64,000 nucleotides of DNA from Lineus longissimus (lineage: Eukaryota; Nemertea; Pilidiophora; Heteronemertea; Lineidae), in the NCBI RefSeq assembly GCF_910592395.1, contig NC_088321.1:5272001-5336000 (forward strand), in the 5' to 3' direction. Within the stretch, counting starts at the first letter, position 1, and each line of letters opens with the position of its first letter. Below the pieces are notes generated by a model that was not told where the DNA came from, made no database searches, and saw only the letters and a list, made by a program, of their open reading frames with translations. Position numbers and translations under genes: made by a program. Shown here in pieces: positions 43,328-55,935 of the stretch.

Positions 43328-45223
43328 AGAATAGCAAAATTCGTTTGAACCAGGGGATGGGTGAGCTTTTGCTATGGCGAAGTGTCTGTTGTCTTTTGGC
43401 GGGGCACATTTGACAATTTAACTTCAAACATTGACAATTTAACTGCTAAAAGGCTTAAAAAATCTATTGTGCATTTACACTACATTTTTAGTCAATTTAG
43501 TGACAAATTTGAATGTGCTCAAATCACTCTAATTCATTAAGAATATTGTATTGCTGATGATTTAAGGTCAAAACAAGCCAAAAAAATGAGAAAAAAACTT
43601 AATTTGACCCCAATATGAGCCAACCTAGCCCCGGTATAAGTTCGGATTCATTTTCACAAGTCTTGTTGTGTTGCCATTCATTTTGTTATTTCTTTGAAAG
43701 AAGCAAAGATATCCCTTAATCACATCCTAAATTTTCAGCTCCATAGCTTGCTAATTCTGGCCAGGGCTGGTCTTTGAACTTGGTGCTGTTGGCTGCAAAA
43801 TCATGACTTTTTCTCGATTTTGTCCTCTTTCGTCGCTTTTGGCACAGTTGTACCACTCTTTGAAATGTCTCTCATTTCTCCAAAAATGTCCAGATATGAC
43901 TTTCCTTTGTTGGAGAGTTGTGGGATGTCATCTACATTAGTTTGAAAAAATTCTCAAAATGTTAACCCCTGAAATGTACCTTCATTGAGACAAGACCACT
44001 AATGAAGATTCATAGGTTGGAGGGTCGAGGCCTATCAATTAGACGAGTGCATGTTTTTAACTCTCGAGTACTTATTTCGAGAGGTATTGAAAAAATATTT
44101 GCAGTGGCATGTCTACAGATATAAAGAAATTATTTGATGAAAAAATTAATTTCGAATTTTGCTAATTGGGTAATAGGGGGCGTGTTTTGAGATTTTTCTG
44201 CCTGTTGGCTGAAAAGAGTGGAAATATCAATGTCTGTCTAATTTGTCGATTATCAAAAAATTTTCGTGGTCAACTACCAGTTTTTTTTTCACCATTTACT
44301 TGCCCGACTGTCCAGAATATCATATCAAAATTTCAGATGCACAACCCCACGCAGTATTTGATGCGTTGCGGTCAAACATTGACAATTTTTAAAACTGCTA
44401 AAAGGCTTAAAAAATCAATTGCGGTCTTGTCTCTCACGATTCAGCCTGTTGGGCCTATACTGTTTTGCACTTTGTTTGCGAGTGTGCTTCAGAAAGGATG
44501 AATTAGGTGGTGATTATGTGGGAGATATCAGTGTGCGTAACTGTTATGCTTGGAATTATGATGCTGTAGAAATGTGTAAGTACTGTAAATAGTTATGAGC
44601 TCAGTCTATCATTAAAACTTATCAATTAGATATGAAGTCTTAGCCCTATGTTTCTTAGTTCCTTGGTCCATTAGAATAAGATTGGTGTCAGATCAGTGGT
44701 GACATCGTACTTGACGAACTAGTTAATTTCGTCAATATTTGGATGCCCAGGGTTGTGACATTTATTTTCTTTTTTTCTTTAATGGTGACACTTTACCGCT
44801 CGACCCGGTTTTACGCTACAGTAGAAATGAGCATAATTGGTAGCCTAAATGAGGCGTAGGGCTACAAAACCTCATCTACTTATTCAGAGAGCTACATCAA
44901 TACAAACATATCAACAGAAGTGTTGCTATCATCTAGAAATAACAATGAGCAAACCCACATCAAGTACCTTCAAAAAAGGAAATATTCGCTGTTGAATCTG
45001 CCTGGGCTTTCAATTTTTTTTGCTGTCGTCTGCTAGCGCTTTGGTTACCACAGTGACAGGTCCTTACTGACAATTTAAAGTGCGGTTCGTTCTAAATCCG
45101 GGTATCTTAGAGTTCGCTACTATACTTCCCAGACAATATTTCGACGTCCCCTAGTTTCTTTTCCGTCCAACCATACCAACAGTAAATTGATGAAGACACT
45201 TGACCGAAAATCTATTATTTCAG
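43328..45223 (-). other. Kinase gene downstream or intronic DNA
   Basis: Lies between kinase exons 3 and 4. Besides the 57 bp direct repeat noted under the hairpin, no gene is recognised. The 111-codon plus frame at 44166-44501 overlaps the repeat. Confidence 0.4.
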
Positions 45224-45484
45224 TTACTCGTCACTGACACCCTGCAGAATGTAATAGCTTACATCATTTAATATGATATTTGCATTTGAAATATCATTTG
45301 GTAGAATATTGCTAGATAAATTGGACTCGATCAGTTTTGAAAATGGTAGATGATCCTTATGCATGCGTTCACTTTCGTGCTTTACGTATAGATCACCGTG
45401 CACCAATATAGGTAGACCTGCGTACGCTTTCATTAGTTCAGATTCTGGAGCTGATACATCATAGACTGGAGGCTTGATCGACAA
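45224..45484 (-). other. Open frame of 86 codons in a kinase intron
   Basis: Starts with an ATG at 45484 (MSIKPPVYDVSAPESELMKA) and ends with TGA. Amino-acid composition looks protein-like, but no domain or splice evidence is seen. It could be a relic exon or a chance frame. Confidence 0.25.
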
Positions 45485-46181
45485 TTAGTGTTACAGTGCA
45501 GCATGCGCACATACTTAGGATGCACAGTGTAAATAATGGAGGCTGTAAGTCAATGAAAACAATTGATATTTCGAACATTTGTGAGAAGTCTTCAAATCAA
45601 CGAATTTTCGACGTTAAAGACGTCAATTCGGTCCATTCGTCACGTGGTGTGTTCACTGATATTCGCTCTCCAATATATACCGAAAAATATGTAATCAAAA
45701 TGTCCTTAAAGAACGATGAATTTACATAAAGTGTGCGATATTGTAATCCCAGCATACACTTGATTTTATTCGGAAGGTGATAGAACACTGCTACGCAGGG
45801 GATGAATCGTGTACGTTGTCCACCATTGTACTGGTGACTGTAGTGCACATGTGGTCGAAGTGACAAAAAACTCACACATGCCAGTAGTTCGCATCGTATC
45901 AACACATACTCGCGTTAGAAAAAAACTGCCATCGTTAATTTCTATTTGCTAACGGTTTGGTATAGGTTTCAACACTAGAATAATGGCCAGTCATTTGATA
46001 AAAATGATCATATCATGATTTTACTCGAATGTAAGTTAAAGGCAAAACAATGGACAGTGAAATGTTCCCATCAAGTATATGTACCCATGCGAAGTGCATA
46101 CACAGAGAACAGTGTGGGATGCAATAAAATTGCAACTAATTAGGAAAAGCAAATAAACGCAGTGCGTTATTTTAGTCTCAC

Positions 46182-46374
46182 CAGATATCTGTCTGTAAGC
46201 CATATCCCTTTTTCTCGTCGTCCTCGCCCTTTACTGCCTCTGGTGACATGTACTGCACTGTTCCTTTATCAACAGTTAATGCTCCATGGGTCAGGCGACT
46301 GGCTTCGAGCTTCTTTGAGATTCCGAAGTCCGCCAATTTGATACGGTCATCGAAGCTCAAAAGTATGTTGTCAG
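46182..46374 (-). CDS. MAP3K-like protein kinase, exon 3 (subdomains VIb-IX)
   Basis: 193 bases: two bases finishing a split Ser codon, 63 codons, and two bases of the next Trp codon. Acceptor TTTACTTTATAG, donor GTGAGA. Encodes DNILLSFDDRIKLADFGISK and KLEASRLTHGALTVDKGT, then VQYMSPEAVKG and YGLQTDIW. It contains the Mg-binding DFG, an activation loop with several Ser/Thr, and the SPE form of the APE motif. Joining to exon 2 gives HRDIKSDNILL with no frame error. Confidence 0.92.
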
Positions 46375-46833
46375 CTATAAAGTAAAATGACATGTTGTTG
46401 TGATGTTGCAAACAGGTGTAAGTGCAAAAATAATTTGAGATAGAAAATTATTATTAGTAAACCCAGATCGTCAATGTTTTAAGACTGGCTAGTATGTACC
46501 CATCGCAACTGTGATAAGAATGAGATCACAGAAATATAAAATCAACTTTTTTTTACGATAACACAAAACATATCGGGTTATTCAGAAAAAAAAACTGCCA
46601 TTCATCTTAGTTGTATATCTAAGAGGGAGGGAAGCGCTGAACATATCTTAAGATTTGTTATCTAGGATTACATGTTTGTTCCTCCAATTATGAAGATTTA
46701 CAAAGTATAAGGTGAAAAGAATGAACAAAAAATGAATCCAGTTTTAACAAAACAAAACTGCCCATGTGTGCATTGTACAAGTGGTCGAGTTATTTACTTA
46801 GCTCTTATCGATACAAGATAGTTCCATTACCCT
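46375..46833 (-). other. Kinase intron DNA
   Basis: AT-rich; nothing recognised. Confidence 0.5.
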
Positions 46834-47422
46834 TCAGCCGATTGCGGCTTTTCTGAGGACGAACATTTTTGTATCAAAGTCATAGTTATCTAGCTGTCTG
46901 CCCAGTAAAGTTTTTGTGAGCAGACTGTCGTTCATGTTCCAAAGCGTGGTACTGAGATTTGTGGGACATTCACGATCATTTCCCAGTAGTTGTAGCGAAG
47001 AAAACCCCGAATACCCGCAAATGTAGACTCCCAGGGCAGCCCATCGCATCATCCAATTTGGTCTCCTTATACCGGGCGACAGGACGAGGCCGGTCCAATG
47101 CGTTCGGAGTGGATCGCAAAAGAGGTGAACTTGCGGGTCGGTATACCTCATGGAACAGCGATCACACTTTGTCTCTGTGATAGTCTCTGGTGTTTAGTTT
47201 GGTCAGAAAATCATAGTCACTTTTACGCGCAAGGTCGAGCTGAGCAGCCGTCCCTGACAAAGACGGGCAATCAGATGATTTTTTAATGTTTGCTACCATA
47301 AGAAGGTTATTTTCTGCACACACTACGACAAAACGTTGATTTTCAAGATCAAGGACAAACATGTAATTTTGTACTAAAACTTTCCTAATGGGTGGACAGA
47401 GTTCGAATGAGTCGGTAGACAT
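46834..47422 (-). pseudogene. Two abutting minus-strand frames, possible broken gene
   Basis: A frame of 86 residues (47422-47162, starting MSTDSFELCPPIRKVLVQNY) is followed after 10 bases by a 105-residue frame (47151-46834, including RYTDPQVHLFCDPLRTHW), shifted by one base. Together they keep almost 590 bp open, with GC content higher than the flanks. No family recognised. It lies inside the large kinase intron on the same strand. It may be a retrocopy or relic with a frameshift. Confidence 0.35.
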
Positions 47423-48384
47423 GCTTAAAGAGCCCGACGAGGAGGGTAAAAAAAATTACATAAAAAACCAAAACATTTATTTTGGGGAGTCATTTTGACC
47501 CCGGGATCCTCCCCCGAATTAGTGCTTATACACCGTTATATGATGTTGGCCTATATTTTGTTTAATTAGTGTAATTGAGAGGCCTGAAGTATGCAAGTCA
47601 AATAAATGGATCAAAACACCCGTCTCCTGGAAAAACACTCAACACAGGATATTTTGACATGGCTCATGAAAACCTTTATACCCCCAATTTGGAACAGCCT
47701 GGCTCATGGTGCCCGACGGCTCATTGTACCCCACTCTCCCCTACACAGCAGACTTCGCTGGCTGAAGAACACTGTTTTGGTCATATGGCACACATGACAT
47801 CCAAAAACCGGGGCTCCATACGCCTTAGATTTACTTGGGGGTCATAGCCAGATGTTGAATTGGCCCCAACTTGAAGGGAAGCGGGGAGTTCTTCCACCGC
47901 CACTGCCACTACCATCAGCTGTTGATGACGCGGTTATGTTAATTCGCCTCTGCTGTGCATGCAACCAACTTGTTCATGCGTACACATCAGTCTGCTACAT
48001 AGCCACTTCGATAAAAGATAGTGGTATTAAGAATCTCTTTCCAAAAAAGGTTTTATCTTATTCCGACTTGGAGGGATACCGTAGATTATTTCTGTAACCG
48101 TTTTCAACAAACGCGTAGAATTAGATTGCGACTTAATTATAGGAACATCTTCAGACGTCACAAGAGCAACCGAAGTGATTACCTAACGGTAGTCAATCAC
48201 TTGACCGATCACCTGCGAAATGCCCAGTCTTATCAATGGAAGCATGCCTTTTATCACGGATATGCCTTTCACTGCAAGAGGAAAATTTAACATCAACTGT
48301 ATACAACACATGAAATATGTCTCAATGTACGTATGAACAAAGAAATCCTGAACGAAAACGCTGAGTGAACGACGACTCACTAGG
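47423..48384. other. Kinase intron DNA
   Basis: No recognised gene or repeat. A few overlapping short frames without protein features. Confidence 0.4.
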
Positions 48385-48990
48385 GAGTTTCCGCATCGCT
48401 TACGATTACGATTAAGATTACGATTTCAAAGTCGTAATCGTTATACTCTCAAAACCGGTGTAACATCTGTGGTTGTTTCCCATGTGTCAGTGTTTCCAAA
48501 CAATAGGCAGCTAGAGAGACCATGACTTTTCAATGGGGGGATACACAGAGAAACTTGTCAATCTATTTTTGAGCGTTCCCAAACAATGAGGGGAAACACT
48601 CAAAAACAGAAACACTCAAAAACATTACACCGGCATAAACCAGAAATTTAGTTTCCGCATTCACACCAACGACTTGGTGTACTGTAGTATGGGCCCTATA
48701 CTCTGCTCTCATGCTCTGGGTGCACTTTTCTCGGCGCTAAAACATGATCAAAATCGCCGTCGATCACATTAAATGCAGTTCCTATGTTTGACAGATATGT
48801 TCTAAAGTATTCTTCAATGAATATTTCACCTTGAATTTGATATGTAGCGTGGAAAATAGGCTTTTCGCTAATCCATGTAATCGTTTTTCGACTTATGAAG
48901 ATCAGCCGGAATCCTCGTAAGAACGTAGCACCAAAAATCGATGACGTCAAACACAAATCGTAATCGTAATCGTAAGCGATGCGGAAACTC
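48385..48990. mobile_element. 606 bp element with 29 bp inverted ends
   Basis: Ends are GAGTTTCCGCATCGC followed by TTACGATTACGATT on the left, and their exact complement ending at 48990. The ends contain TTACGA hexamer repeats. No coding sequence and no clear target duplication. Confidence 0.75.
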
Positions 48991-49440
48991 GCTAATATCC
49001 GTTTACATACGCGTAATGAGCTGCTCAGGGATAGACTGTCTGAAAAACTTGTATACGCGTAACTAGAGCGCAAATTCTGATGACCTAAATGTCGTAGTGG
49101 TGCGAAAGCTCACTTATCTAGGCCAACGTCGTCGTTGAACATGTTGAATGGGCAAATGGTTTTTATTCAGGTCGCCAAATATATGGGGGCGAAGGCTACT
49201 CTCAAGTGATATTTCGATGGCTTCCCATATTATTCATACCTGCGTAGTGTGTCTTCTTTCCCATTCCTGCATGGTTAGTAAGTAACACCCTGAAATACCC
49301 TGAATCTCAAGATGCGTAAGATTTTGGTATCGCCCCCCCCCCCCCCCCCCGCATGAGAATCAATCAATTAGACCCCGCAGAAGACCAGAAAAGCCATAAA
49401 CACTTCATCAAATTGATACCAACGAAGTCTCAGTCCTTTT
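48991..49440. other. Kinase intron DNA
   Basis: C homopolymer of about 20 at 49332-49351. No gene recognised. Confidence 0.4.
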
Positions 49441-49709
49441 TTACCCCTCAGCCCAAATGGCCTAGAGGGGTATTGTCATCACGTACGCCGTCCGGGCGGG
49501 CGTTTGCTACTTGGTTTCCGTCGATTTCTAGAAGGACAGCTTTGACAATCAATTCAATTTTTGGTATGTACATTTGGGGTGACTAGAGGAAGGTTCCTTC
49601 CGAAAACGGGCTTGTTCCGATTATCAATATAGCCACCAGGGCGGCGTGTTTGAAATTGGTTTCCGTCAATTTCGAGGAGAACCGTTCGTCCGATCAAATT
49701 CATTTATAG
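49441..49709 (+). repeat. Dispersed repeat ('tttccgtcaatttcgaggag' family)
   Basis: Two related tandem halves (49475-49560 and 49600-49690). A second copy lies at 51538-51690 ('ggtgactagaggaaggttcc', 'tttccgtcaatttcgaggag'), with a weaker third block to 51810. Confidence 0.75.
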
Positions 49710-50130
49710 CTTAGCTGACAAAGTCAGCTGAGCTTGTCAAATGGTTCAGATGGCGTATGTCAGTCCTTCCATCCATCCGTCAACATGGGCCGCACGTTTT
49801 TTAGCCTGGCACACCTTGGCCAAAGTAACATATTAGCAATAAAGGGCACACTGAACTCTACTTGTAAACCAAATTTTGTCGCGATTCGTTGATCCTAGGT
49901 GGAGCTGGGTGCCCGCGAAGTATTTTCACTTTTTCAGCAATATCTTCTGAACCAATGTTTATGTTGAAAAAAGATCTAATGTCAACAAAAGAGTAAATTA
50001 AGGAGTAAAATTGTCAGCTTTTAAAAGCTTCATAATATGTCACCTGGTGGCGCTAGCGCCCAATTTGTACTTTGGGCCAAATTCAAAATTCGCGCCCTTT
50101 CAGGAAGCTCCCATCATGCAGTGTCACGTG
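49710..50130 (+). mobile_element. Hairpin-headed repeat of a different family
   Basis: Begins with the hairpin GCTGACAAAGTCAGC. A 'ccatccatccgtcaacatgg' stretch follows and then a conserved-looking body. The layout (hairpin, then short CCGTC-type simple repeat, then body) mirrors copies A-C, although the sequence is different. Confidence 0.5.
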
Positions 50131-51537
50131 ACTTGTGCCTCATTAGCTATATGCAATTTTAGCCTTCGATGATGCACGATGGTTTGGGCTAAATAGACCA
50201 GAAAACGAAGGGAAAACACACAATTTGTGTCTCTATTGTTTATTATTCATCATCTGCGGCCAAAGTTTGTCGATAGGATCAAGTAGCAACGAGTTTTTTG
50301 CAAGAAAACTCGCGAACTGGATTTCCGGAAATCATGGAAGATCGTCGTCATCACCAAAGTTATATCTGCCCTGTGATGATATCAGCCCACATCGCACATT
50401 GTCGCATGGATATCGTGGTAAGGAAAATTGGTCCGATTTCTTGCAGTCAAGTGCTGGTTTATTCATCGGACACTGTCAATTCTCCCTACCACTCACAGAA
50501 GCCAAGCCATTGCTGTTAAGTTATGCAGGGGCTTAATCAATTACCTGCACTCCCTGTGGGGTGAATAACATAACCTTTTGAACAGCTGGTTGTAGGGGGA
50601 TGATTGGAACAGCCGGTATACCTGCTGACCTGCTGAACCCAGGTTAATGTTATTTTCAATCCACGATTGCAGGTCACCTGATTTTCGAGATTTCGCGGGA
50701 AATGAAATTGTAAACAAACGCATGTGTGCAGTTCCAATGTAAACAAAAAGGTATTTTTGGTACTTTTGGTTGCTGGACTTGGGTTTTCCCGCAGTTAGGA
50801 GCTGGGGTCAAATTGGTGGTCTATTGTTTATGGGTGCTGTTTTAGTCAGAGCTAGCCCTTGGATTATGAAGGGATTTTCAAATTAAGGTGACCATGGTCT
50901 TTTTTAGTGCTCACCACAGCTTTCAATGCTTGAAGTTGATGTATCTGAAGAGGCGCGCTGAACCTGACATGGCCTTATCAATGAGCTGCTCACGGTGCTG
51001 AACTTCTAGCTTGCCTGTCGACTAAGTGTCTTGCCCGAGACATTGGTACATGTAGGAGGAGCACGCATTTTAAAGTTTTAGTAGTGATAGTACAGTTGGT
51101 TCGAGCCATTTGGGAGCCGTCATGTGAAGGCCTATCTGAGTTCTCCTTCTTCTTCTCCGTATAAAAAGGGGCATATTGCTGACTAAGGAACGAGGCATAT
51201 TGACATTGCCTCATCATCTCTATCGGACCAATTGATATACTTTTTATGCATGCATACAGCACGCCATGGAGAAGTCACATCCTCTCTGACACTTCATGTC
51301 TGAAAAGCTACTGATACAACATACTGAACTAGGGATATCTTCCATTGCCTCCTGTATTATTTACATACCATGGATGATTAGTTCAGTCATATTTCATCCA
51401 GCTGGCAACTCTGCATTGGAAATTTTAGTGGTATAACGTATACTCTTGACCTTCAAACAGTAGTATAAAGCCGATATTTACTACTTTACACCCTCTGTCC
51501 TATGTTATTACTATCAGGTCATCCAGCTGAGCGCCAG
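50131..51537. other. Kinase intron DNA
   Basis: Open frames at 50225-50536 end near a GTAAGG donor but have no upstream or downstream partner. Nothing recognised. Confidence 0.35.
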
Positions 51538-51810
51538 GCCCGTGGGCCTCTTGTTGGTATGTACGTTGGAGGTGACTAGAGGAAGGTTCCTTTCGAAAAA
51601 CGGCTCGTTCTGATTCTCAATATGGTCACCAGGGCAACGTGCTTGAAATCGGTTTCCGTCAATTTCGAGGAGAACGGCTTGGAGGATGGAATCAATTTTT
51701 AGTGGGTGTAGGCCTAATGTAGTTTTATAAGGGGAAGGTTTCTTTCGAAAATCAGCGCAATTCGAAATTCAATATGGCCGCCACGCTCACATTCTCGAAA
51801 TAGGTTTCCA
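51538..51810 (+). repeat. Second copy of the 49441 repeat family
   Basis: Shares 'ggtgactagaggaaggttcc' and 'ggtttccgtcaatttcgagg' with 49575-49690. Confidence 0.75.
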
Positions 51811-52017
51811 CAATTTTAATTTCCATATGCAAACTAACCACTCCACTAAGCCAACTTCACCATTATCTCACCTTCAACCTTAATAGGCTGAGGGGTTATG
51901 CTCGCTTTGCAATGCTATTTTTACTGATGTGTTATCAAAACCCGTTGGTCAACAGCTACCGGTTACAGGTACATCACGTGTATAGGCCTACCCAACTTAG
52001 TTATATCACTATTATCA

Positions 52018-52293
52018 AGCTCGTTTACCCAGGGGTCATTGCGCGCTCATATGGTGACTTGCACTACCCCTGGTCGCATGCTGATCTAAAACATATTTGA
52101 TTGGTCAATGAATAACCTTTGACATGCAAATAAGATGTAAATAATGTTTTGACTCGTGGCATATCATGGCATATTGAATTGGCGAAAAGGGCGACTTATC
52201 GAGTCTACAAAAACATTTACCCTAATGCCATCCCCAAAAAACTGACGGCATATTATAATTCATAGACACGGATAATGTGCTAATGCTGATATG
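52018..52293 (+). repeat. Dispersed repeat, left part, interrupted by copy B
   Basis: Matches 42440-42615. Resumes at 53403-53460 after the inserted hairpin-ended element. Confidence 0.75.
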
Positions 52294-53402
52294 AATGAAA
52301 TGGCCAGGGCCATTGTGCTCACCTCATGTGGAGGAAAGATGGATAAAGAGCATGGTATTGTGTCATGTAGTGTTAGGTTTGATGTAGGTCCAAGCAATTA
52401 CAATTTCCCCAAAATGGCCAATTTACAGTACATTCGACCTCTGTGACCTTGAAAAGTAGGTCAAATCAAAGAAGACCCGGGTGACACATTGAATGGTTGT
52501 TAGAATTAGATGTACCTATGATATAAAATTGCTGCCAATCGGGCAAGTCATTCCTAGGAATAATGGCATTTTGAAGAATTTAGGATTTGGCCCCCTCCCT
52601 GGAGGCCAAACGGCAAATCAGATCGCACCAAACTTCGGTGCCTGAGATCACCTGACCAAGGGGTACATGTGTACTTAATCTGTGATCAATAGTCATTGCA
52701 GTTAATAAACGTGCCATAGTTACGGCCTGACGGCGAATTTACGCCATTTGACCTCTGTGACCTTGACAAGAAGGTCAAATGAAAAACCTGTGTGATATAT
52801 ACTGTATGGTGGTTAGATGTACCCATGATATCAAATTGGTGGCAATCGGGCAAGAAGTTAAGGAATAATCACATTTTTAAGGTTTTTGGATTTTGCCCCC
52901 TGGTGGTCAAGTGGTGAATCATATTGTACCAAACTTCAGTCCCTGAGATCACCTGACTAAGGGGTAAATGTGTACCAAATTTGGTATCAATAGTCATTGC
53001 AGTTTAGAAACGTGCCATCGTTACATCCTAACGGCCAATTTACACCATTTGACCTCTGTGACCTTGAAAAGGAGGTAAAATCAAAAACCCAGAGGATATA
53101 TGATGCACCTTTGCTAGAAGTACCTACCCTTTTTTTCTTCAAAATTTCCCGACTACTATTAAGGGAGATATTGCATATTTTCACTTTTAATGTTTGGCCC
53201 CCTGGTGGCCAAACCATGATACGAATTGGACTGAAACTTGGTCTCCAAGGTGTCATTACATAAGGGTACATGTGTACCAAGTTTCAACTCAATAGCTCTA
53301 ACAGTTACGAAACGTGCCCTGCTAACGGACGACCGACGACGACGACGGACGCCGGACGCCACGGTATGGGATAAGCTCACCTCTGCTAAAGAGGTGAGCT
53401 AA
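52294..53402 (-). mobile_element. Hairpin-ended repeat, copy B
   Basis: Reverse orientation of copy A. Runs from AATGAAATGGCCAGGGCC (52294) to the hairpin GCTCACCTCTGCTAAAGAGG and GAGCTAA (53402). Carries TGACCTCTGTGACCT at 52749 and 53050 (one change at 52435) and GCCCCCTGGTGG at 52895 and 53197. The microsatellite is short here (three GAC units). It sits inside another repeat whose empty version is at 42440-42700. Confidence 0.85.
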
Positions 53403-53589
53403 AAATCAAGTTGCCCCTAAAAGAAAATTGCGTCTTTTAGTTGGGCCATGCGGGCATGTATTTTTAGTTAAAACGGATCGTTAGCACCTGCACGCACCAT
53501 GCCTCCATGTGCAAGTCCAAATGACATGATGTCGCATCGTTAAGTGTGTAGGATTGTTCAAAACTGAAATTATGACCTCTAATCTTCTT

Positions 53590-55935
53590 CTTCTTTGTTC
53601 TCTCTTAGATGGTCAGTACCGTCCTAGCGGTGTACGCCTTCGTCTTCCTTAGCTGGTCCTGGTCACCCGCGTACAACTGGTCCTTGATGGAGGTTCCCGA
53701 TGGCCAGATCTCCTCCCTTAGGCACCTATTCCATAGAACTACACGGTATACTACACTATACGCGAACATGACCATGAAACTATTGTTCGCGTATAGTATA
53801 GTATAGGGTATAGCTCTATGGAATAGGTGCCTTAGGGCTGATAGGTCAGGGCACTTGGACAGTTTGTGGCTGACAGTCATCGGTTCGGAACTGCAGGGGC
53901 ACAGGTCACTCTCTCCGATTCCAAACGTGTAGAACATACAGTGTTTTAGTCTGCAATGGTCGGTTCGGAGGCGGAATATGATGGCTTGCTCTCCTGGTGA
54001 GGTTGTGGCAGTTGTTTTGGTCATATTCGGGGTGGTTGTTTTTCCACTTGGTCTTGAAGACTGTTTTGACTGTTTATTTGGCCTCGTCGTAGAAGAAGCT
54101 CATGCAGGTCAGTCTGCTCCTTCCTAATTCCTTCATTTGCGAGACGGTCTACTCTTTCGTTGCCTCTAATGTCACAGTGGGTTGGTATCCATTGTTGTAG
54201 TTACAAAGGATGTTCAAAGCTGTGATCAGGTGGTCTAGATCCTCGCTCCTGGGGTTCTTGTGTGCTTCTAGGACGAAGAGGGCGTCTGTGAAAATGACAA
54301 TGCTTTTTTGGGCTTTTCTTCTCCCCTGTGCCAGTCTCTTGGCCGCTTCTTGCAGTGCTGTCGCTTCCGCTCTGAAGTTGCTGGACTATCTCCCTGTTGG
54401 TATGGCGATTTCCTCTTCCTTGGCCTTGAACTTGATGAGGATGCCAGCCCATCCATCTTTGGTAGCTTCAGCTGCAGAACCATCGGTGTGGGCACGAGTC
54501 CACTTCTTGCTTGGGTACTTGTGGTGGATGTGCTCCAGAGCGAGAGCTTTCCTTGCCTCATCCGTTTGATGCTGCTTTGCAAGAATTCCTGGAATGTCAG
54601 TTTCGATTTTCGGTGACATCTTTGGGTTGAGTGTTGGGTGTGATCTGCTTGTTGGAATGGGCTCCGGTGTGGTATCTCTGAGTTCTGGTTATTTTTCTCC
54701 AATTCTTTGCTGTGGCTGATAAAGCTTCCACGTTTAAGGCGTTTTTTCACTCATCTTTGACTTCTGTGGTGCATTGGATAGTTGGTCATTCTCTTGCACT
54801 TTTCGGCTTCCGTCATCACTTTTGTGTCCCTGCAGTCTATTAGGGGCTGCAATGATGCTCGGGTCTCCATTGCAGCAATTGGAGTCAATTTCATTCTTCC
54901 AGTGATGATTCGTGCAGCTTGATTTGGTACTCAGTTTAGCCGCGCCATGTTGGATTTGGTGGCAATTGACATTGCAGGCATCACATACTCAAGCACTGGG
55001 CGTACGCTTCCAACATAGAGCTTCTTGAGAATCCTGCTGTCAGCACCCCACTGGCTACTTGAGATCTTCTTCATTAGACCTAGGTTTTCTTTTTTCGCTT
55101 TGGCAGTACTCTTGTCTGTGTTGGCTCTCCATGTCAGTCGCTTGTCGAAAGTTACTCCGAGGTAGATTGGGGACGGCTCCATTTTTAGGGGTTCGCCATT
55201 CAGTGTGAGCAGTATCTTCTGTTGTTTCGTTGAGAGGCTGAAGATGGTGTATACTGTCTTGTGGGTGTTCACGGTGGTCAGCCATTTCGCGGTCCACTTC
55301 TGGAATTGGTTTAGGACATACTGAATGTGGCTTCTGTCCACTTTGAGCTTTACTTCAGAGCACCAAAGTACCAGGTCATCTACATAGATTGCTCCCTTGA
55401 CCTTCTTTGATATTCTAGCCAGGATATCGTTGATGAAAATGAGAAAGAGTGTAGGGGATAGTACTCCTCCTTGCGGTACATCCTGCCTTATTAACTTCTT
55501 CCTGCGGAGGTTTCCTTGGACAAGAACTCTGGCTTTCCTTTTGTGCAAGTACTTTGAAATCCACTTGTACATGTTACCGGTGACTCCGCTTTGGTGTAGT
55601 TTAAGCTTCCTTTCTTCCACACCTTGTCAAAAGCTTTCCCCATGTCTATAAGACAGCTACTGTTACCTCCTTGTCTTGAATACATCTTCATTACTCTGTG
55701 AGATGTAACTTAATGTAACCGGATATTCGGCAGATCGTTGCCTTTTGAAGCCAGCTTGTTCTGGTGTTAGAACTTGTTTCTCCTCCAGGTGCCATGTCAG
55801 TCGGTTGTTGATAAGCCTCTCCATTACCTTTCCCACATTGCTTGTGAGACTGATGGGTCTGTAGCTTCTGGCATTTAGCTTATCCTTCATGGAAGAGGTA
55901 CTCGTGTTTTTTGGGAAGAAGTGAAGAAAGTACGG
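53590..55935 (-). pseudogene. Non-LTR retrotransposon: RT and RNase H, degraded
   Basis: Read on the minus strand from 55935. The RT starts KDKLNARSYRPISLTSNVGK, continues QDVPQGGVLSPTLFLIFIND, and has the catalytic YVDD near 55380 (GAIYVDDLVLW). It then runs to PSPIYLGVTFDKRLTWR. After frameshifts an RNase H-like part follows (AHTDGSAAEATKDGWAGI near 54490), then a C-terminal part with cysteines (FYTFGIGESDLCPC, near 53900). An RNase H domain after the RT suggests the I/Nimb group. Several frameshifts and stops; a palindromic MITE interrupts it at 53715-53837. Confidence 0.85.
53715..53837. mobile_element. 123 bp palindromic MITE
   Basis: Arms 'taggcacctattccatagaa' and complement, then an inner pair containing 'tatacgcgaac' and 'gttcgcgtata'. 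Inserted in the C-terminal part of the degraded non-LTR element. Confidence 0.7.
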
